In this document: piece after piece, positions 15,268-24,841 of the stretch
Layout of the letters: every line of letters starts with the position of its first letter
How positions within the stretch are numbered: the stretch's first letter is position 1
DNA from: Roseburia sp. CAG:10041_57
GTDB taxonomy: Bacteria; Bacillota; Clostridia; Lachnospirales; Lachnospiraceae
Assembly (NCBI GenBank): GCA_001916965.1
Contig: MNTL01000001.1
Span: forward strand, 62,001-126,000
Direction: 5' to 3'
Length of the DNA stretch: 64,000 nt
Translations under genes and position numbers: made by a program
The notes under the pieces: model-generated
Told to the model about the DNA's origin: nothing
The model's input: the letters and a program-made list of their open reading frames with translations, nothing else
The model's database searches: none

Positions 15268-17505
15268 ATGGAAGAGAAGATTATTAAAACAGAATATTCT
15301 GACACCATGCAGAAATCTTTTATCAATTATGCAATGAGTGTCATTATTGCCCGTGCTCTGCCGGATGTCAGAGATGGGCTTAAACCGGTTCAGAGACGTA
15401 CACTCTATGATATGTATGAACTGGGAATCCGTTATGACAGACCATACCGTAAAAGTGCGCGTATCGTCGGCGATACCATGGGTAAATATCATCCCCATGG
15501 AGATAGTTCTATTTATGATGCACTTGTTGTAATGGCACAGGATTTTAAAAAAGAGATTCCACTTGTAGATGGACATGGCAATTTTGGTAATATAGAGGGT
15601 GATGGTGCTGCAGCAATGCGATATACAGAGGCACGCCTCCAGAAGATAACACAGGATGCCATGCTTGCAGACCTGGATAAGGATGTAGTGGATTTTGTAC
15701 CTAACTTTGATGAGACAGAAAAGGAACCAAGCGTACTGCCTTGCCGGTTTCCAAACCTTCTTGTAAATGGTTCTGAAGGTATTGCTGTTGGTATGGCTAC
15801 CAGCATTCCACCACATAACCTTGGTGAAGTAGTTGATGCAATGAAGGCTTATATGCAGAACGAGAACATTACGACCAGGGAACTGCTCCATTATGTAAAA
15901 GGACCGGATTTCCCTACAGGCGGCATTGTATGCAATAAGGATGAATTGCTGGACATTTATGAGACAGGCGTTGGTAAGATCAAGCTTCGCGGTGTAGTAG
16001 ATGTTGAAAAAGGCAAAAATGGTAAATTGAACCTGGTTATTTCTCAGATTCCATATACTATGATAGGAGCCAATATCAGTAAATTCCTGCAGGATATTGC
16101 GGCTCTCTATGAATCCAAAAAGGCACCGGAGATTGTTGATATTTCCAATCAGTCTTCTAAAGAAGGAATCCGTATTGTCATTGAACTGAAGAAGGATACC
16201 GATGTAGAGAATTTCAAGAATTTACTGTATAAGAAGACACGCCTTGAAGATACCTTCGGAGTGAACATGATTGCCATAGCAGATGGCAGACCTGAAACAC
16301 TTGGACTAAAGAGCATTATTGCGAAAAATGTAGCATTCCAGTATGAAGTCGCAACACGTAAATATACCAATCTTCTGAATAAAGAGCTGGAGAAACGTGA
16401 GATTCAGGAAGGTCTGATCAGAGCCTGCAATATCATTGACCTGATCATTGAGATTTTGCGTGGCTCCAAAGACAGAAATATGGTAAAAACGTGTCTGACC
16501 AGCGGTGTTACTGATGGGATTCATTTCCGCTCGAAAGAATCAAGAATCATGGCATCGCAGCTTAATTTCACTGAAAAACAGGCGAATGCCATTCTTGATA
16601 TGCGTCTGTATAAATTGATTGGGCTGGAGATTGATGCCCTGATGAAAGAACACGAAGAGACAACAGCCAATATTTATCGTTATGAAGATATTCTGGAACG
16701 CAGAGATTCCATGGCTCAGGTCATTATGCAGGATCTTGACAATCTGAAGAAAGAATATAATTCTCCAAGACTGACAAGGATTGAGAATGCCGAAGAAGCG
16801 GTTTACGAAGAAAGAAAACAGGAAGAAATGGAAGTTATGTTCCTGATGGATCGCTTCGGATATTGTAAGACAATAGATATGTCTGCATATGAACGTAATA
16901 AAGATACTGTCCAGGCAGAAATGAAATATATCGTAAAGTGTAAAAACACCGGAAAAATATGTGTCTTTACCAATATAGGACTGTTACATACAATCAAGGT
17001 ATCTGACATTCCTTTTGGAAAGTTCAGGGATAAAGGAATGCCGGTAGACAATATCAGCAATTATGATTCTGCAAAAGAAGAGATTATTACCATTACAAGC
17101 CAGTCAGAGTTGAATTTATATCGCCTATTGTTTGTGACAAAGCAGGCTATGTGTAAGATCGTAAGCGGCGGTGAATTTGATGTGGCAAAGAGAGCTGTAG
17201 CTGCTACAAAGCTGAATGAAGAGGACGAGCTTGTCAGTGTTGTTGTCCTGACAGAACAGCAGAATGTCATTTTACAGAGTGCAAATGGATTCTTCCTGCG
17301 CTTCCCGATAGAAGAAATATCTGTTATGAAGAAAAATGCGGTAGGTGTACGTGGAATACGTTTGAATGAAGGCGATTATATTGAAAATGTCTACTACACA
17401 GGCATGGAAAATGACCAGAGTATTACTTATAAAAATAAAAATATAGAAATAAGCAAAATAAAACTCGGAAAAAGGGATGCAAAAGGTACGAAATTAAGAG
17501 TATAA
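15268..17505 (+). CDS. parC: Type IIA DNA topoisomerase A subunit (ParC/GyrA)
   Basis: 745 residues. The breakage-reunion domain shows LPDVRDGLKPVQRR, GKYHPHGDSSIYDA and the catalytic Tyr119 in AMRYTEARL. The C-terminal beta-pinwheel is present but shorter than in GyrA. At the place where gyrase has its QRRGGKG box, this protein reads FGKFRDKGMP (about 583-592), so the DNA-wrapping motif is missing. That points to a decatenase of ParC type rather than a supercoiling gyrase. It partners the B subunit just upstream. Final assignment needs comparison with a second gyrA elsewhere in the genome. Confidence 0.82.
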   Translation: MEEKIIKTEYSDTMQKSFINYAMSVIIARALPDVRDGLKPVQRRTLYDMYELGIRYDRPYRKSARIVGDTMGKYHPHGDSSIYDALVVMAQDFKKEIPLVDGHGNFGNIEGDGAAAMRYTEARLQKITQDAMLADLDKDVVDFVPNFDETEKEPSVLPCRFPNLLVNGSEGIAVGMATSIPPHNLGEVVDAMKAYMQNENITTRELLHYVKGPDFPTGGIVCNKDELLDIYETGVGKIKLRGVVDVEKGKNGKLNLVISQIPYTMIGANISKFLQDIAALYESKKAPEIVDISNQSSKEGIRIVIELKKDTDVENFKNLLYKKTRLEDTFGVNMIAIADGRPETLGLKSIIAKNVAFQYEVATRKYTNLLNKELEKREIQEGLIRACNIIDLIIEILRGSKDRNMVKTCLTSGVTDGIHFRSKESRIMASQLNFTEKQANAILDMRLYKLIGLEIDALMKEHEETTANIYRYEDILERRDSMAQVIMQDLDNLKKEYNSPRLTRIENAEEAVYEERKQEEMEVMFLMDRFGYCKTIDMSAYERNKDTVQAEMKYIVKCKNTGKICVFTNIGLLHTIKVSDIPFGKFRDKGMPVDNISNYDSAKEEIITITSQSELNLYRLLFVTKQAMCKIVSGGEFDVAKRAVAATKLNEEDELVSVVVLTEQQNVILQSANGFFLRFPIEEISVMKKNAVGVRGIRLNEGDYIENVYYTGMENDQSITYKNKNIEISKIKLGKRDAKGTKLRV

Positions 17506-17544
17506 TATATCTGTTAAAGAGACTAGGAAAGGAATTTATAATAT

Positions 17545-18096
17545 ATGAGAGTGATTGCAGGATCAGCAAGGAGACTTCTTTTGAAGACTCCTGATGGCTT
17601 AGATACACGTCCTACTACTGATAGAATTAAAGAAACATTATTTAATATGCTTATGCCATACTTATCTGGCGCAATTTTTGTAGATCTGTTTTCGGGAAGT
17701 GGTGGTATCGGCATTGAAGCACTGAGCCGTGGGGCACGTAAGGCTTACTTTGTGGAAAACAGTCAGAAAGCAATAGACTGTATCACAGACAATCTGCAGC
17801 ATACACATCTAAATGAACAGGCTGTTGTTGTAAAGCAGGATGTTTTTGCTGCAATCAGAGGAAGCATCCGTGAAGATGCCGTGGACGTTATTTTCATGGA
17901 TCCTCCATATGACCAGCAATATGAGAAGAGGGCATTGGAAATCCTGAAAGACTGCTCTTTTGTAACAGAGGATACATTAATTGTGGTAGAAGCTTCTCTT
18001 GATACAGATTTAAGTTATGCAGAAGCTCTTGGCTACACGATTGAAAAAGAAAAAATATACAAAACCAATAAACATGTATTTATTGTAAGGAGTTAA
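17545..18096 (+). CDS. rsmD: 16S rRNA (guanine966-N2)-methyltransferase RsmD
   Basis: 183 residues, ATG after AGGAAAGGA. The start MRVIAGSARR and the TRPTTDRIKETLFN stretch are typical of RsmD; the SAM-binding motif is VDLFSGSGGIGIEAL (about 47-61) and the catalytic motif is MDPPYD (about 124). It methylates G966 of 16S rRNA. It sits 9 bp ahead of coaD, the conserved rsmD-coaD-ylbJ arrangement (ylbH-ylbI-ylbJ in Bacillus). Confidence 0.95.
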   Translation: MRVIAGSARRLLLKTPDGLDTRPTTDRIKETLFNMLMPYLSGAIFVDLFSGSGGIGIEALSRGARKAYFVENSQKAIDCITDNLQHTHLNEQAVVVKQDVFAAIRGSIREDAVDVIFMDPPYDQQYEKRALEILKDCSFVTEDTLIVVEASLDTDLSYAEALGYTIEKEKIYKTNKHVFIVRS

Positions 18097-18105
18097 AGCA
18101 ATTTT

Positions 18106-18636
18106 ATGAAAGCTGCAATATACCCGGGAAGTTTTGACCCTATGACATTAGGGCATCTGGACGTGATCAGAAGAGCGTCCAAAATGTTTGATACTCTGAT
18201 TGTCAGTGTGTTAGATAATAAAGCTAAGAATGCGTTGTTTTCTGTGGAAGAACGTGTTAGTATATTAAAAGAAGCCACGAAAGATCTGCCTAATGTTCAG
18301 GTAGATTCCTTTCAGGGGCTGTTGATTGATTATGCAAGACAAAAAGATATTCATGTGTCTGTCAGAGGACTTCGGGCTATTACAGATTTTGAATATGAGC
18401 TTCAGATTGCACAGACTAACAGCAAGTTATCCAATGGAATGCTGGATACGGTATTTCTGACTACAAGTCTGGAATATGCTTATTTAAGTTCTTCCAGTGT
18501 AAAGGAAATTGCTTCTTTTCATGGAGATATCTCCCAGTGTGTTCCTGATTTCGTTGCTAAGCTTGTATATGAAAAGTATAAGGATAATTCCAATGACCGC
18601 TTAATAAAATCAGACAAATATGGAGGAGTGCTATGA
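18106..18636 (+). CDS. coaD: Phosphopantetheine adenylyltransferase
   Basis: 176 residues. Nucleotidyltransferase motifs are the N-terminal YPGSFDPMTLGHLDVI (with the TxGH signature), the VRGLRAITDFEYE stretch and the late SSSSVKEIA motif. It catalyses the fourth step of coenzyme A synthesis, joining ATP and 4'-phosphopantetheine. The last ~10 residues are an extra polar tail, and its TGA overlaps the ATG of the next gene by 4 bp, implying translational coupling. Confidence 0.96.
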   Translation: MKAAIYPGSFDPMTLGHLDVIRRASKMFDTLIVSVLDNKAKNALFSVEERVSILKEATKDLPNVQVDSFQGLLIDYARQKDIHVSVRGLRAITDFEYELQIAQTNSKLSNGMLDTVFLTTSLEYAYLSSSSVKEIASFHGDISQCVPDFVAKLVYEKYKDNSNDRLIKSDKYGGVL

Positions 18637-19226
18637 GCAGCAGAATCGAACAATTAATTGATGAGATTGAAGCATATATTGATAATTGTAAGTACAAAGC
18701 TTTTTCAACAGATGTTATTATGGTGAATAAGGCTGAAATTGATGAATTGCTTCGTGAGCTTCGTATGAAGACACCGGAGGAAATCAAACAGTATCAGAGA
18801 ATCATCAGCAATAGAGAAGCTATTTTGGATGATGCCAAGCAAAAGGCAAAAGAACTGATTGATAATGCTACTGTTCAGACTAATGAACTGATCAGTGAAC
18901 ACCAGATTATGCAGCAGGCTTATGCACAGGCTAATGAAATTGTTGAACTGGCAACGAAGCAGGCTCAGGAGATTCTGGATAATGCTACAACAGAAGCTAA
19001 TAATGTGAAGATTGCAGCTATGCAGTATACAGATGACATTCTGGCTAATCTGGGTAATATTATTACACATTCTATTGAAGTTTCTACAAATGATTATAAT
19101 ACAATGCTGGCGAATCTGAGACAGATTGACAGTATTGTTTCTGCTAACCGTGCTGAGCTGAATCCACCAGTGGAAGAAACCAATACAGCACCGGAAGGTG
19201 AGACTGAGAAGCTGGACGTCATTTAA
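18633..19226 (+). CDS. Coiled-coil protein of unknown function downstream of coaD
   Basis: 197 residues, start overlapping the coaD stop (ATGA). The middle (about 45-150) is an Ala/Glu/Gln-rich helix with heptad spacing that resembles the rod of ATP synthase b subunits or DivIVA-like proteins, but there is no membrane segment. The N-terminus (SSRIEQLIDEIEAYIDN) is conserved-looking, the C-terminus acidic and disordered. Homologues in this position are known in Clostridia and are only loosely named ATPase. It may be a scaffold. Function is not known. Confidence 0.75.
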   Translation: MSSRIEQLIDEIEAYIDNCKYKAFSTDVIMVNKAEIDELLRELRMKTPEEIKQYQRIISNREAILDDAKQKAKELIDNATVQTNELISEHQIMQQAYAQANEIVELATKQAQEILDNATTEANNVKIAAMQYTDDILANLGNIITHSIEVSTNDYNTMLANLRQIDSIVSANRAELNPPVEETNTAPEGETEKLDVI

Positions 19227-19250
19227 TTCAAATGAAGTATCTATAAACAA

Positions 19251-19274
19251 ACCCACAGATTACTGTGGGTTTTG
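19251..19274 (+). terminator. Hairpin terminator ahead of the amidase gene
   Basis: ACCCACAG/CTGTGGGT, a perfect 8 bp stem with a 4 nt loop and a short T4 run. It ends 20 bp before the amidase start codon, so some read-through must feed the amidase unless it has a promoter within the upstream gene. Confidence 0.65.
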
Positions 19275-19293
19275 TCGTAAGAAAGGGGATTCT

Positions 19294-20310
19294 ATGAGAA
19301 AACGATTGTATGCACTATTGGGTATTATTCTTTTTACAGTTGCGATACAGACAACTATGTCTGTACAGGCTGCGGAACCACTTGTTGTTGTAATTGATCC
19401 TGGGCATGGCGGTGACAATCTTGGAACAGATTATCTGCCGATACCTGAGAAAGACTATGATTTTATAGTTGCCATGTATATGAAAGCATATCTGGAACAG
19501 TACCAGGATGTAAAAGTATATCTGACCCGTACCGGTGATGTGGCAATGTCTCATAAGGAAAGAGCACAGTTTGCTAAAAGTGTAAACGCTGATTTTCTGT
19601 TTTCACTTCATTTTAATGCATCCATAGAGCATACATATTATGGGGCAGAAGTCTGGATACCATCCAGTGGTTCAGCGTATAGCCAGGGATATGGCCTGGC
19701 AAATGAATTCCTGACAGAATTCCAGGAAATGGGTATTTATAACCGCGGTATTAAAACAAGAATTGGTAAAACAGGAAATGATTATTATGGAATCATTCGA
19801 CAGTGTGCACTGGTTAATATTCCATCGGTCATTGTTGAGCATTGCCATGTGGATCATCCATATGATGTTGTGAATTTGCAGTCAGATGACAGATTACGGG
19901 AATTTGGAGAAAGAGATGCAAGAGCAGTTGCAAGATATTTTGGATTGACTTCAATAGATAATAAAACCAGTTACAAAGACTATGCACCCCTGGCAGTTCC
20001 AACACCACAGGGCAAAGTCTATCAGGATTCTACATCGCCTGAAATTGCTATTGCAAATCTGGTAAAATACGATAATTCCAATAAAACATTGACCTGTAAC
20101 TTGACTGCATCAGACAATGAAACCTGCATTCAGTATTATGCATATTCTTTTGATAATGGACTCAGCTGGTCAATATTATGCCCGTGGAACGGTACAAATA
20201 ATACTATGACTATAACAGTCAATAACGTACCTGCGTCTTCGGGAACAGTTATGTTTAAGGTATGGAATCAATATGACCAATCTACAGATACGAATGTGAT
20301 TACCTATTAG
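19294..20310 (+). CDS. Secreted N-acetylmuramoyl-L-alanine amidase (Amidase_3)
   Basis: 338 residues from the ATG at 19294, chosen for the GAAAGGGGA site and the following signal peptide (MRKRLYALLGIIL, cleavage near VQA-AEP at about 27). The zinc amidase core has H38 in IDPGHGG, E52, H106 in SLHFNAS and a late catalytic Glu in VIVEHCHVD. It cuts the bond between MurNAc and the stem peptide. The last ~85 residues form a small beta-rich accessory domain of unclear type. It faces ylbJ, and their stop codons overlap. It may act in sporulation or cell separation. Confidence 0.9.
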   Translation: MRKRLYALLGIILFTVAIQTTMSVQAAEPLVVVIDPGHGGDNLGTDYLPIPEKDYDFIVAMYMKAYLEQYQDVKVYLTRTGDVAMSHKERAQFAKSVNADFLFSLHFNASIEHTYYGAEVWIPSSGSAYSQGYGLANEFLTEFQEMGIYNRGIKTRIGKTGNDYYGIIRQCALVNIPSVIVEHCHVDHPYDVVNLQSDDRLREFGERDARAVARYFGLTSIDNKTSYKDYAPLAVPTPQGKVYQDSTSPEIAIANLVKYDNSNKTLTCNLTASDNETCIQYYAYSFDNGLSWSILCPWNGTNNTMTITVNNVPASSGTVMFKVWNQYDQSTDTNVITY

Positions 20311-21242
20311 GCAGGGACGATAAGCCATAATGTATAATAAAAAAGTGATATGGTGAAAATGATTAATTTGTGCAGGATATAATTAACAACAGACAGATTG
20401 GCTTTTTCTAAAAAACTGATTGTCTGGAGCAAACAGGATATTCCATTGAAGCTCAGAGCGACCATAATCCAGAATACTTTATAGGTATCTGGAATTGAAG
20501 TATGATAGACTGCTGGGATTCCACCAATGATTTCAAGAAAACTGCTAAGAACAGCTTTTATGTTGGAGGAAAGTGGAAAACAGTCAAAGATACTTCGCAT
20601 TGCATTGATTAATGTAACGTATCCGCCAAGCAATAGAATGGATTCTATGTTATTCATACAGATTGCATTGAATAATCCGGCAGCAGATGAATGTTCTGGC
20701 TTTATGATTGCCAAAGAAGCTCTGGCTGTATTATCATCATCATGCTTCGACAGATTACAGAGGACAATGCCATATAATATGGGAATGCCATACATGCCAA
20801 ACACAAACGGTAAGACATTTGTATAGCCAAGACTGCAAAGCAGCGGAAATACCAGTCCAAGAAAATAAGCAGGCCCGATATTGTTGCAGAAACCGACTAA
20901 ATGCTGTGCTTCTTTTCTGGAGAGCTTGCGTGCAGAATATAATTCACTTACAACCTTTGCCCCCATGGGAAAGCCACAGAGAAAACCGATAAATATGGCA
21001 TAGCTTCCATATGCGCGTATGGGAAGGATGATTTTCCACAGCTTTGACAGCAGCTTACCCAGTTGTTCATCTGCCCCACTGCATATCATAAGAGAACTTA
21101 GAATCATAAAGGGAAACAACGTAGGTATCATACGCGTTGCCCATTGTGTCAGCCCTTCCAATGCATAATGACAGGTTCTGGTCGGTGAATACAGTATAAA
21201 TGCCATAAATGACAACAGAATCACAGTTTTTATTTTGGACAA
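20307..21242 (-). CDS. ylbJ: YlbJ-like sporulation integral membrane protein
   Basis: 311 residues with about eight membrane segments. Family stretches are ALEGLTQWATRMIPTLFPFM, FLCGFPMGAKVVSELY and HLVGFCNNIGPAYF, as in the gate-domain proteins including YlbJ. It appears to start at a TTG (21242) with AGGTGAT upstream. YlbJ is needed for spore cortex integrity in Bacillus. Its place near rsmD-coaD repeats the Bacillus ylbH-ylbI-ylbJ order, although here it is on the opposite strand and is shorter than the ~400 residue Bacillus protein. Confidence 0.88.
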   Translation of the reverse strand: MSKIKTVILLSFMAFILYSPTRTCHYALEGLTQWATRMIPTLFPFMILSSLMICSGADEQLGKLLSKLWKIILPIRAYGSYAIFIGFLCGFPMGAKVVSELYSARKLSRKEAQHLVGFCNNIGPAYFLGLVFPLLCSLGYTNVLPFVFGMYGIPILYGIVLCNLSKHDDDNTARASLAIIKPEHSSAAGLFNAICMNNIESILLLGGYVTLINAMRSIFDCFPLSSNIKAVLSSFLEIIGGIPAVYHTSIPDTYKVFWIMVALSFNGISCLLQTISFLEKANLSVVNYILHKLIIFTISLFYYTLWLIVPA

Positions 21243-21334
21243 AAGTAAATCACCTATAGATTTTTGTTATCAATTTATGAATCATTTACCGGATTCAGAA
21301 CATAAAACAGGCGGCATAAAAGAAAGGAATTACC

Positions 21335-22051
21335 ATGAGACTTGATAAATTTCTGACAGAAGTGCAGATTGGCTCTCGAAGCCAGGTCAAAGATTATATA
21401 AAAAAAGGAAGAATAAGTGTCAATCAGGTCACGGTGCTAAAACCGGAAGCACAGATTAAGGAGAACAGCGATACAGTTACATTTGACGGAAAAGAACTGC
21501 AGTACAGTCAATTTCATTATTATATGCTTCATAAACCTGCAGGCGTTATTACTGCGGTAAAGGATGATAAGGATGTGACAGTCATGTCACTTTTGCCAAG
21601 AGATGCAGGCAGAAATCTTTCGCCTGTTGGACGTCTGGATAAAGATACGGAGGGACTTCTGTTGATTACAAACGACGGAGAGCTGTCCCACAGATTATTG
21701 TCACCCAAGAAACATGTTGCCAAGACTTATTATGTGGAGTGTAGAGGTGGTATATCAGAATCGAAACTGGAAATGCTTAGAAAAGGCGTAGACATAGGCG
21801 ATGATAAAATGACATTGCCTGCACAGGCAGAATTGATTCAGCAGGACGCTGATTCTTATAAAATCTATCTTACAATCACAGAGGGACGTTTCCATCAGGT
21901 CAAGCGTATGATACAGGCGGTTGATGGAGAAGTGACTTATCTGAAGCGTATCTCTATGGGACCATTGACTCTGGATGAGAACCTGCCCAAAGGTGCTTAC
22001 AGGCAGCTTACAAAAGAAGAAATACAGCAATTATATATGGAGAGGAAGTAA
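21335..22051 (+). CDS. RsuA/RluB-family rRNA pseudouridine synthase
   Basis: 238 residues. The N-terminal S4 RNA-binding domain (MRLDKFLTE...SRSQVKDYIKKGRI) is followed by the catalytic domain with Asp in GRLDKDTEGLLL (about 99-110) and the GRFHQVKRM motif. It isomerises a uridine in rRNA; the exact target (16S or 23S) cannot be read. It is divergent from ylbJ and 5 bp upstream of the YgiQ gene, with AGAGGAAG at its end serving the next gene. Confidence 0.92.
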   Translation: MRLDKFLTEVQIGSRSQVKDYIKKGRISVNQVTVLKPEAQIKENSDTVTFDGKELQYSQFHYYMLHKPAGVITAVKDDKDVTVMSLLPRDAGRNLSPVGRLDKDTEGLLLITNDGELSHRLLSPKKHVAKTYYVECRGGISESKLEMLRKGVDIGDDKMTLPAQAELIQQDADSYKIYLTITEGRFHQVKRMIQAVDGEVTYLKRISMGPLTLDENLPKGAYRQLTKEEIQQLYMERK

Positions 22052-22056
22052 ATATT

Positions 22057-24024
22057 TTGTCATTAGAAAACGGATTCCTGCCAGTAAATATGGCAGAAGT
22101 AGAAGAACTTGGATTAAAACAACTGGATTTTGTCTATGTATCGGGGGATGCCTATGTAGATCATCCTTCTTTTGGACATGCCATTATTACCAGATTGCTG
22201 CAGGCGCATGGGTACTCTGTAGGCATCATTGCACAGCCGGATTGGAAGGATGATGCCAGTATTACAGTATTGGGAGAGCCACGACTCGGCTTCCTCGTTT
22301 CTTCCGGCAATATGGATTCCATGGTGAACCATTATTATGTATCCAAGAAGCACAGGGAAAGTGACGCTTATACACCGGGAGGTGTTCCTTATAAAAGACC
22401 GGATCACGCAGTAGTAGTCTATGGCAACCTGATTCGGCATACTTATAAGAAGACTCCTATCATTATCGGAGGAATTGAGGCAAGCCTGCGTCGTATGGCG
22501 CATTATGATTACTGGTCAGATTCTTTTAAACGTTCTATCTTGCTTGATAGCCAGGCAGATATTATTTCATATGGAATGGGAGAAAAATCTATCATAGAGA
22601 TTGCAGACGCCCTGAATAGTGGTATTGATGTCAAGGATATTGGATTTATTCCCGGTACGGTCTATAAAACAAAGGACATATCTGGTCTGTATGATTATGA
22701 ACTGCTGCCTTCTTACACAGATATGGCAGCTGATAAGACCTTATATGCCAAGAGCTTTAAAGTACAACATGAGAATACGGATCCCTTTAATGGCAAGATT
22801 CTGGTAGAGCCATATCCGAATGGAGTTTATGTAGTGCAGAACGTGCCACAGACACCGCTTTCCATGCAGGAAATGGATGATGTCTATGCATTGCCATATG
22901 TTAGAAATTATCATCCTATGTATGAAAAAGATGGTGGAGTTCCTGCAATCAGGGAAATTAAATTTTCACTGATCAGTAACAGAGGCTGCTTTGGAGGCTG
23001 CAATTTCTGCGCATTAACCTTCCACCAGGGACGAACCATTCAGGTCAGAAGTCATAAGTCAATTATAGAAGAAGCCAAGTTAATCACGGAAGATCCTGAA
23101 TTCAAGGGATACATTCATGATGTTGGAGGACCTACCGCCAATTTCCGACAGCCTTCTTGCCAGAAGCAGTTAAAAGTCGGTGTATGTAAGCATCGTCAGT
23201 GTCTATGCCCGAAACCATGTCCGAATCTGGAAGTAGACCATTCGGATTACCTGTCCCTGCTTCGCAAATTAAGAAAACTGCCTAAGGTAAAGAAAGTATT
23301 TGTACGTTCAGGTATTCGTTTCGACTATCTTTTGTTAGATAAGGATGATACTTTCTTCCGAGAACTGGTAGAGTATCATATCAGCGGACAGTTAAAAGTA
23401 GCACCCGAACATATCTGTGATGCTGTCCTTTCCAAAATGGGCAAGCCGGAGAATGCAGTATATGAAGCGTTTACCGCAAAATATAAGAAGCTGAATCAGA
23501 AAATGGGCAAGAATCAGTTCCTGGTACCATATCTGATGTCTTCTCATCCTGGCTCTACTTTGAAGGAAGCAGTTGCATTGGCTGAATATTTAAGAGATCT
23601 TGGCTATATGCCGGAACAGGTGCAGGATTTCTATCCTACTCCATCTACTATGTCTACGGTGATGTATTACACAGGTATTGATCCTAACACGATGCAGCCT
23701 GTCTATGTCTGTCATAATCCTCATGAGAAGGCGATGCAGCGAGCACTGATCCAGTATCGTAATCCCAAGAATTATGAGCTGGTAAAAGAAGCATTACATC
23801 TGGCAGGAAGAGAAGACCTGATAGGATTTGACAAGAAATGCCTGATCAGACCAAGAAAGCTGGCAGCGGATGCAGAGGATGCTTCCAGCAGATATAAGAA
23901 GAAGGATAAGATCAATAAAAAACAGCAAAAACCGGCAACAAAAACATCCGGGAGAACAGGTAAAATATCTCAATCAGGAAATAGAAAGAAAACATCAGTA
24001 GCTGCTAATGGCAGAAGAAGATAA
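22057..24024 (+). CDS. YgiQ family radical SAM protein
   Basis: 655 residues, TTG start at 22057 with AGAGGAAG at the proper distance. The N-terminal third has the YgiQ-specific sequence around SGDAYVDHPSFGHAII; the radical SAM cluster is CFGGCNFC (about 310). A Cys-rich insert (CKHRQCLCPKPCPN) follows. The C-terminal 50 residues are a Lys/Arg-rich tail. Members hold a 4Fe-4S cluster and generate a 5'-deoxyadenosyl radical; the reaction is not known. It belongs to the run of RNA-modifying and housekeeping genes in this direction. Confidence 0.93.
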   Translation: MSLENGFLPVNMAEVEELGLKQLDFVYVSGDAYVDHPSFGHAIITRLLQAHGYSVGIIAQPDWKDDASITVLGEPRLGFLVSSGNMDSMVNHYYVSKKHRESDAYTPGGVPYKRPDHAVVVYGNLIRHTYKKTPIIIGGIEASLRRMAHYDYWSDSFKRSILLDSQADIISYGMGEKSIIEIADALNSGIDVKDIGFIPGTVYKTKDISGLYDYELLPSYTDMAADKTLYAKSFKVQHENTDPFNGKILVEPYPNGVYVVQNVPQTPLSMQEMDDVYALPYVRNYHPMYEKDGGVPAIREIKFSLISNRGCFGGCNFCALTFHQGRTIQVRSHKSIIEEAKLITEDPEFKGYIHDVGGPTANFRQPSCQKQLKVGVCKHRQCLCPKPCPNLEVDHSDYLSLLRKLRKLPKVKKVFVRSGIRFDYLLLDKDDTFFRELVEYHISGQLKVAPEHICDAVLSKMGKPENAVYEAFTAKYKKLNQKMGKNQFLVPYLMSSHPGSTLKEAVALAEYLRDLGYMPEQVQDFYPTPSTMSTVMYYTGIDPNTMQPVYVCHNPHEKAMQRALIQYRNPKNYELVKEALHLAGREDLIGFDKKCLIRPRKLAADAEDASSRYKKKDKINKKQQKPATKTSGRTGKISQSGNRKKTSVAANGRRR

Positions 24025-24045
24025 ATATATAAAGGAGTGACTGGC

Positions 24046-24807
24046 ATGAATATTATAATGATTACCGGAGCATCATCCGGCATGGGACTTGAGTTTGCAT
24101 TACAGTTAGATAATGTATTTGATTCGATTGACGAGATATGGCTTATTGCCAGAAGAAAAGAAGAAATGCTGAAGGTTGCTGAATGCATGGAGCATACAAC
24201 GCGCATATTGGATATGGATGTGACCAATGAGGCACATATGAAACGTCTGGCACATCTTTTGCAGGATGAAAAGCCTGTGATTCGTATGCTGGTCAACTGT
24301 GCCGGCTATGGTGTTATGGGAAACTTTACTAAATTAAACAGAAAAGAAGAGCTTGGCATGATTGATGTGAACTGTAAGGCACTTACAGATATGACATATC
24401 TGTGTATTCCTTATATGCGCAAGAACAGCCGTATTATCCAGCTTGCTTCCAGTGCGGCTTTTATGCCACAGCCATATTTTGCAGTATATGCGGCATCTAA
24501 GTCTTATGTATACAGCTTTTCAAGAGCCTTATCAGAAGAACTGCGCAGCCGCAGGATTTATGTGACAGCAGTATGCCCTGGTCCTGTTGATACTCCATTT
24601 TTTGATATTGCAGAGAAGGACGGCAAGACCTTATCTATCAAAAAACTGACACTTGCGTCACCGGAAAAAGTGGTAGAACGCGCAATTGCAGATTCCTTCC
24701 ATAAGAAGAAAATCTCAGTCTACAATCCATATATCCGGGCATTTCATGTATTGGCTAAGATAGTGCCTCATCAATGGATTCTCTTTATTATGCGTTTCCT
24801 GAAATAA
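24046..24807 (+). CDS. Short-chain dehydrogenase/reductase
   Basis: 253 residues from the ATG at 24046 (AAAGGAG 8 bp upstream; a GTG at 24037 lies inside that site). A Rossmann fold is indicated by ITGASSGMG, the NNAG-equivalent NCAGYG, catalytic Ser in LASSAAF and the YAASK catalytic pair, and the PGPVDTPF loop. NAD(P)-dependent oxidoreductase; the substrate is unknown. The C-terminal ~40 residues are hydrophobic and basic and may touch the membrane. Confidence 0.92.
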   Translation: MNIIMITGASSGMGLEFALQLDNVFDSIDEIWLIARRKEEMLKVAECMEHTTRILDMDVTNEAHMKRLAHLLQDEKPVIRMLVNCAGYGVMGNFTKLNRKEELGMIDVNCKALTDMTYLCIPYMRKNSRIIQLASSAAFMPQPYFAVYAASKSYVYSFSRALSEELRSRRIYVTAVCPGPVDTPFFDIAEKDGKTLSIKKLTLASPEKVVERAIADSFHKKKISVYNPYIRAFHVLAKIVPHQWILFIMRFLK

Positions 24808-24841
24808 TATTGTTTGGAAAGGATTTTGTCACGATACATTT

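Noticed and set aside
15250..15891. A 213-codon minus-strand frame inside parC
   Set aside because: Antisense shadow without a start site or motif.
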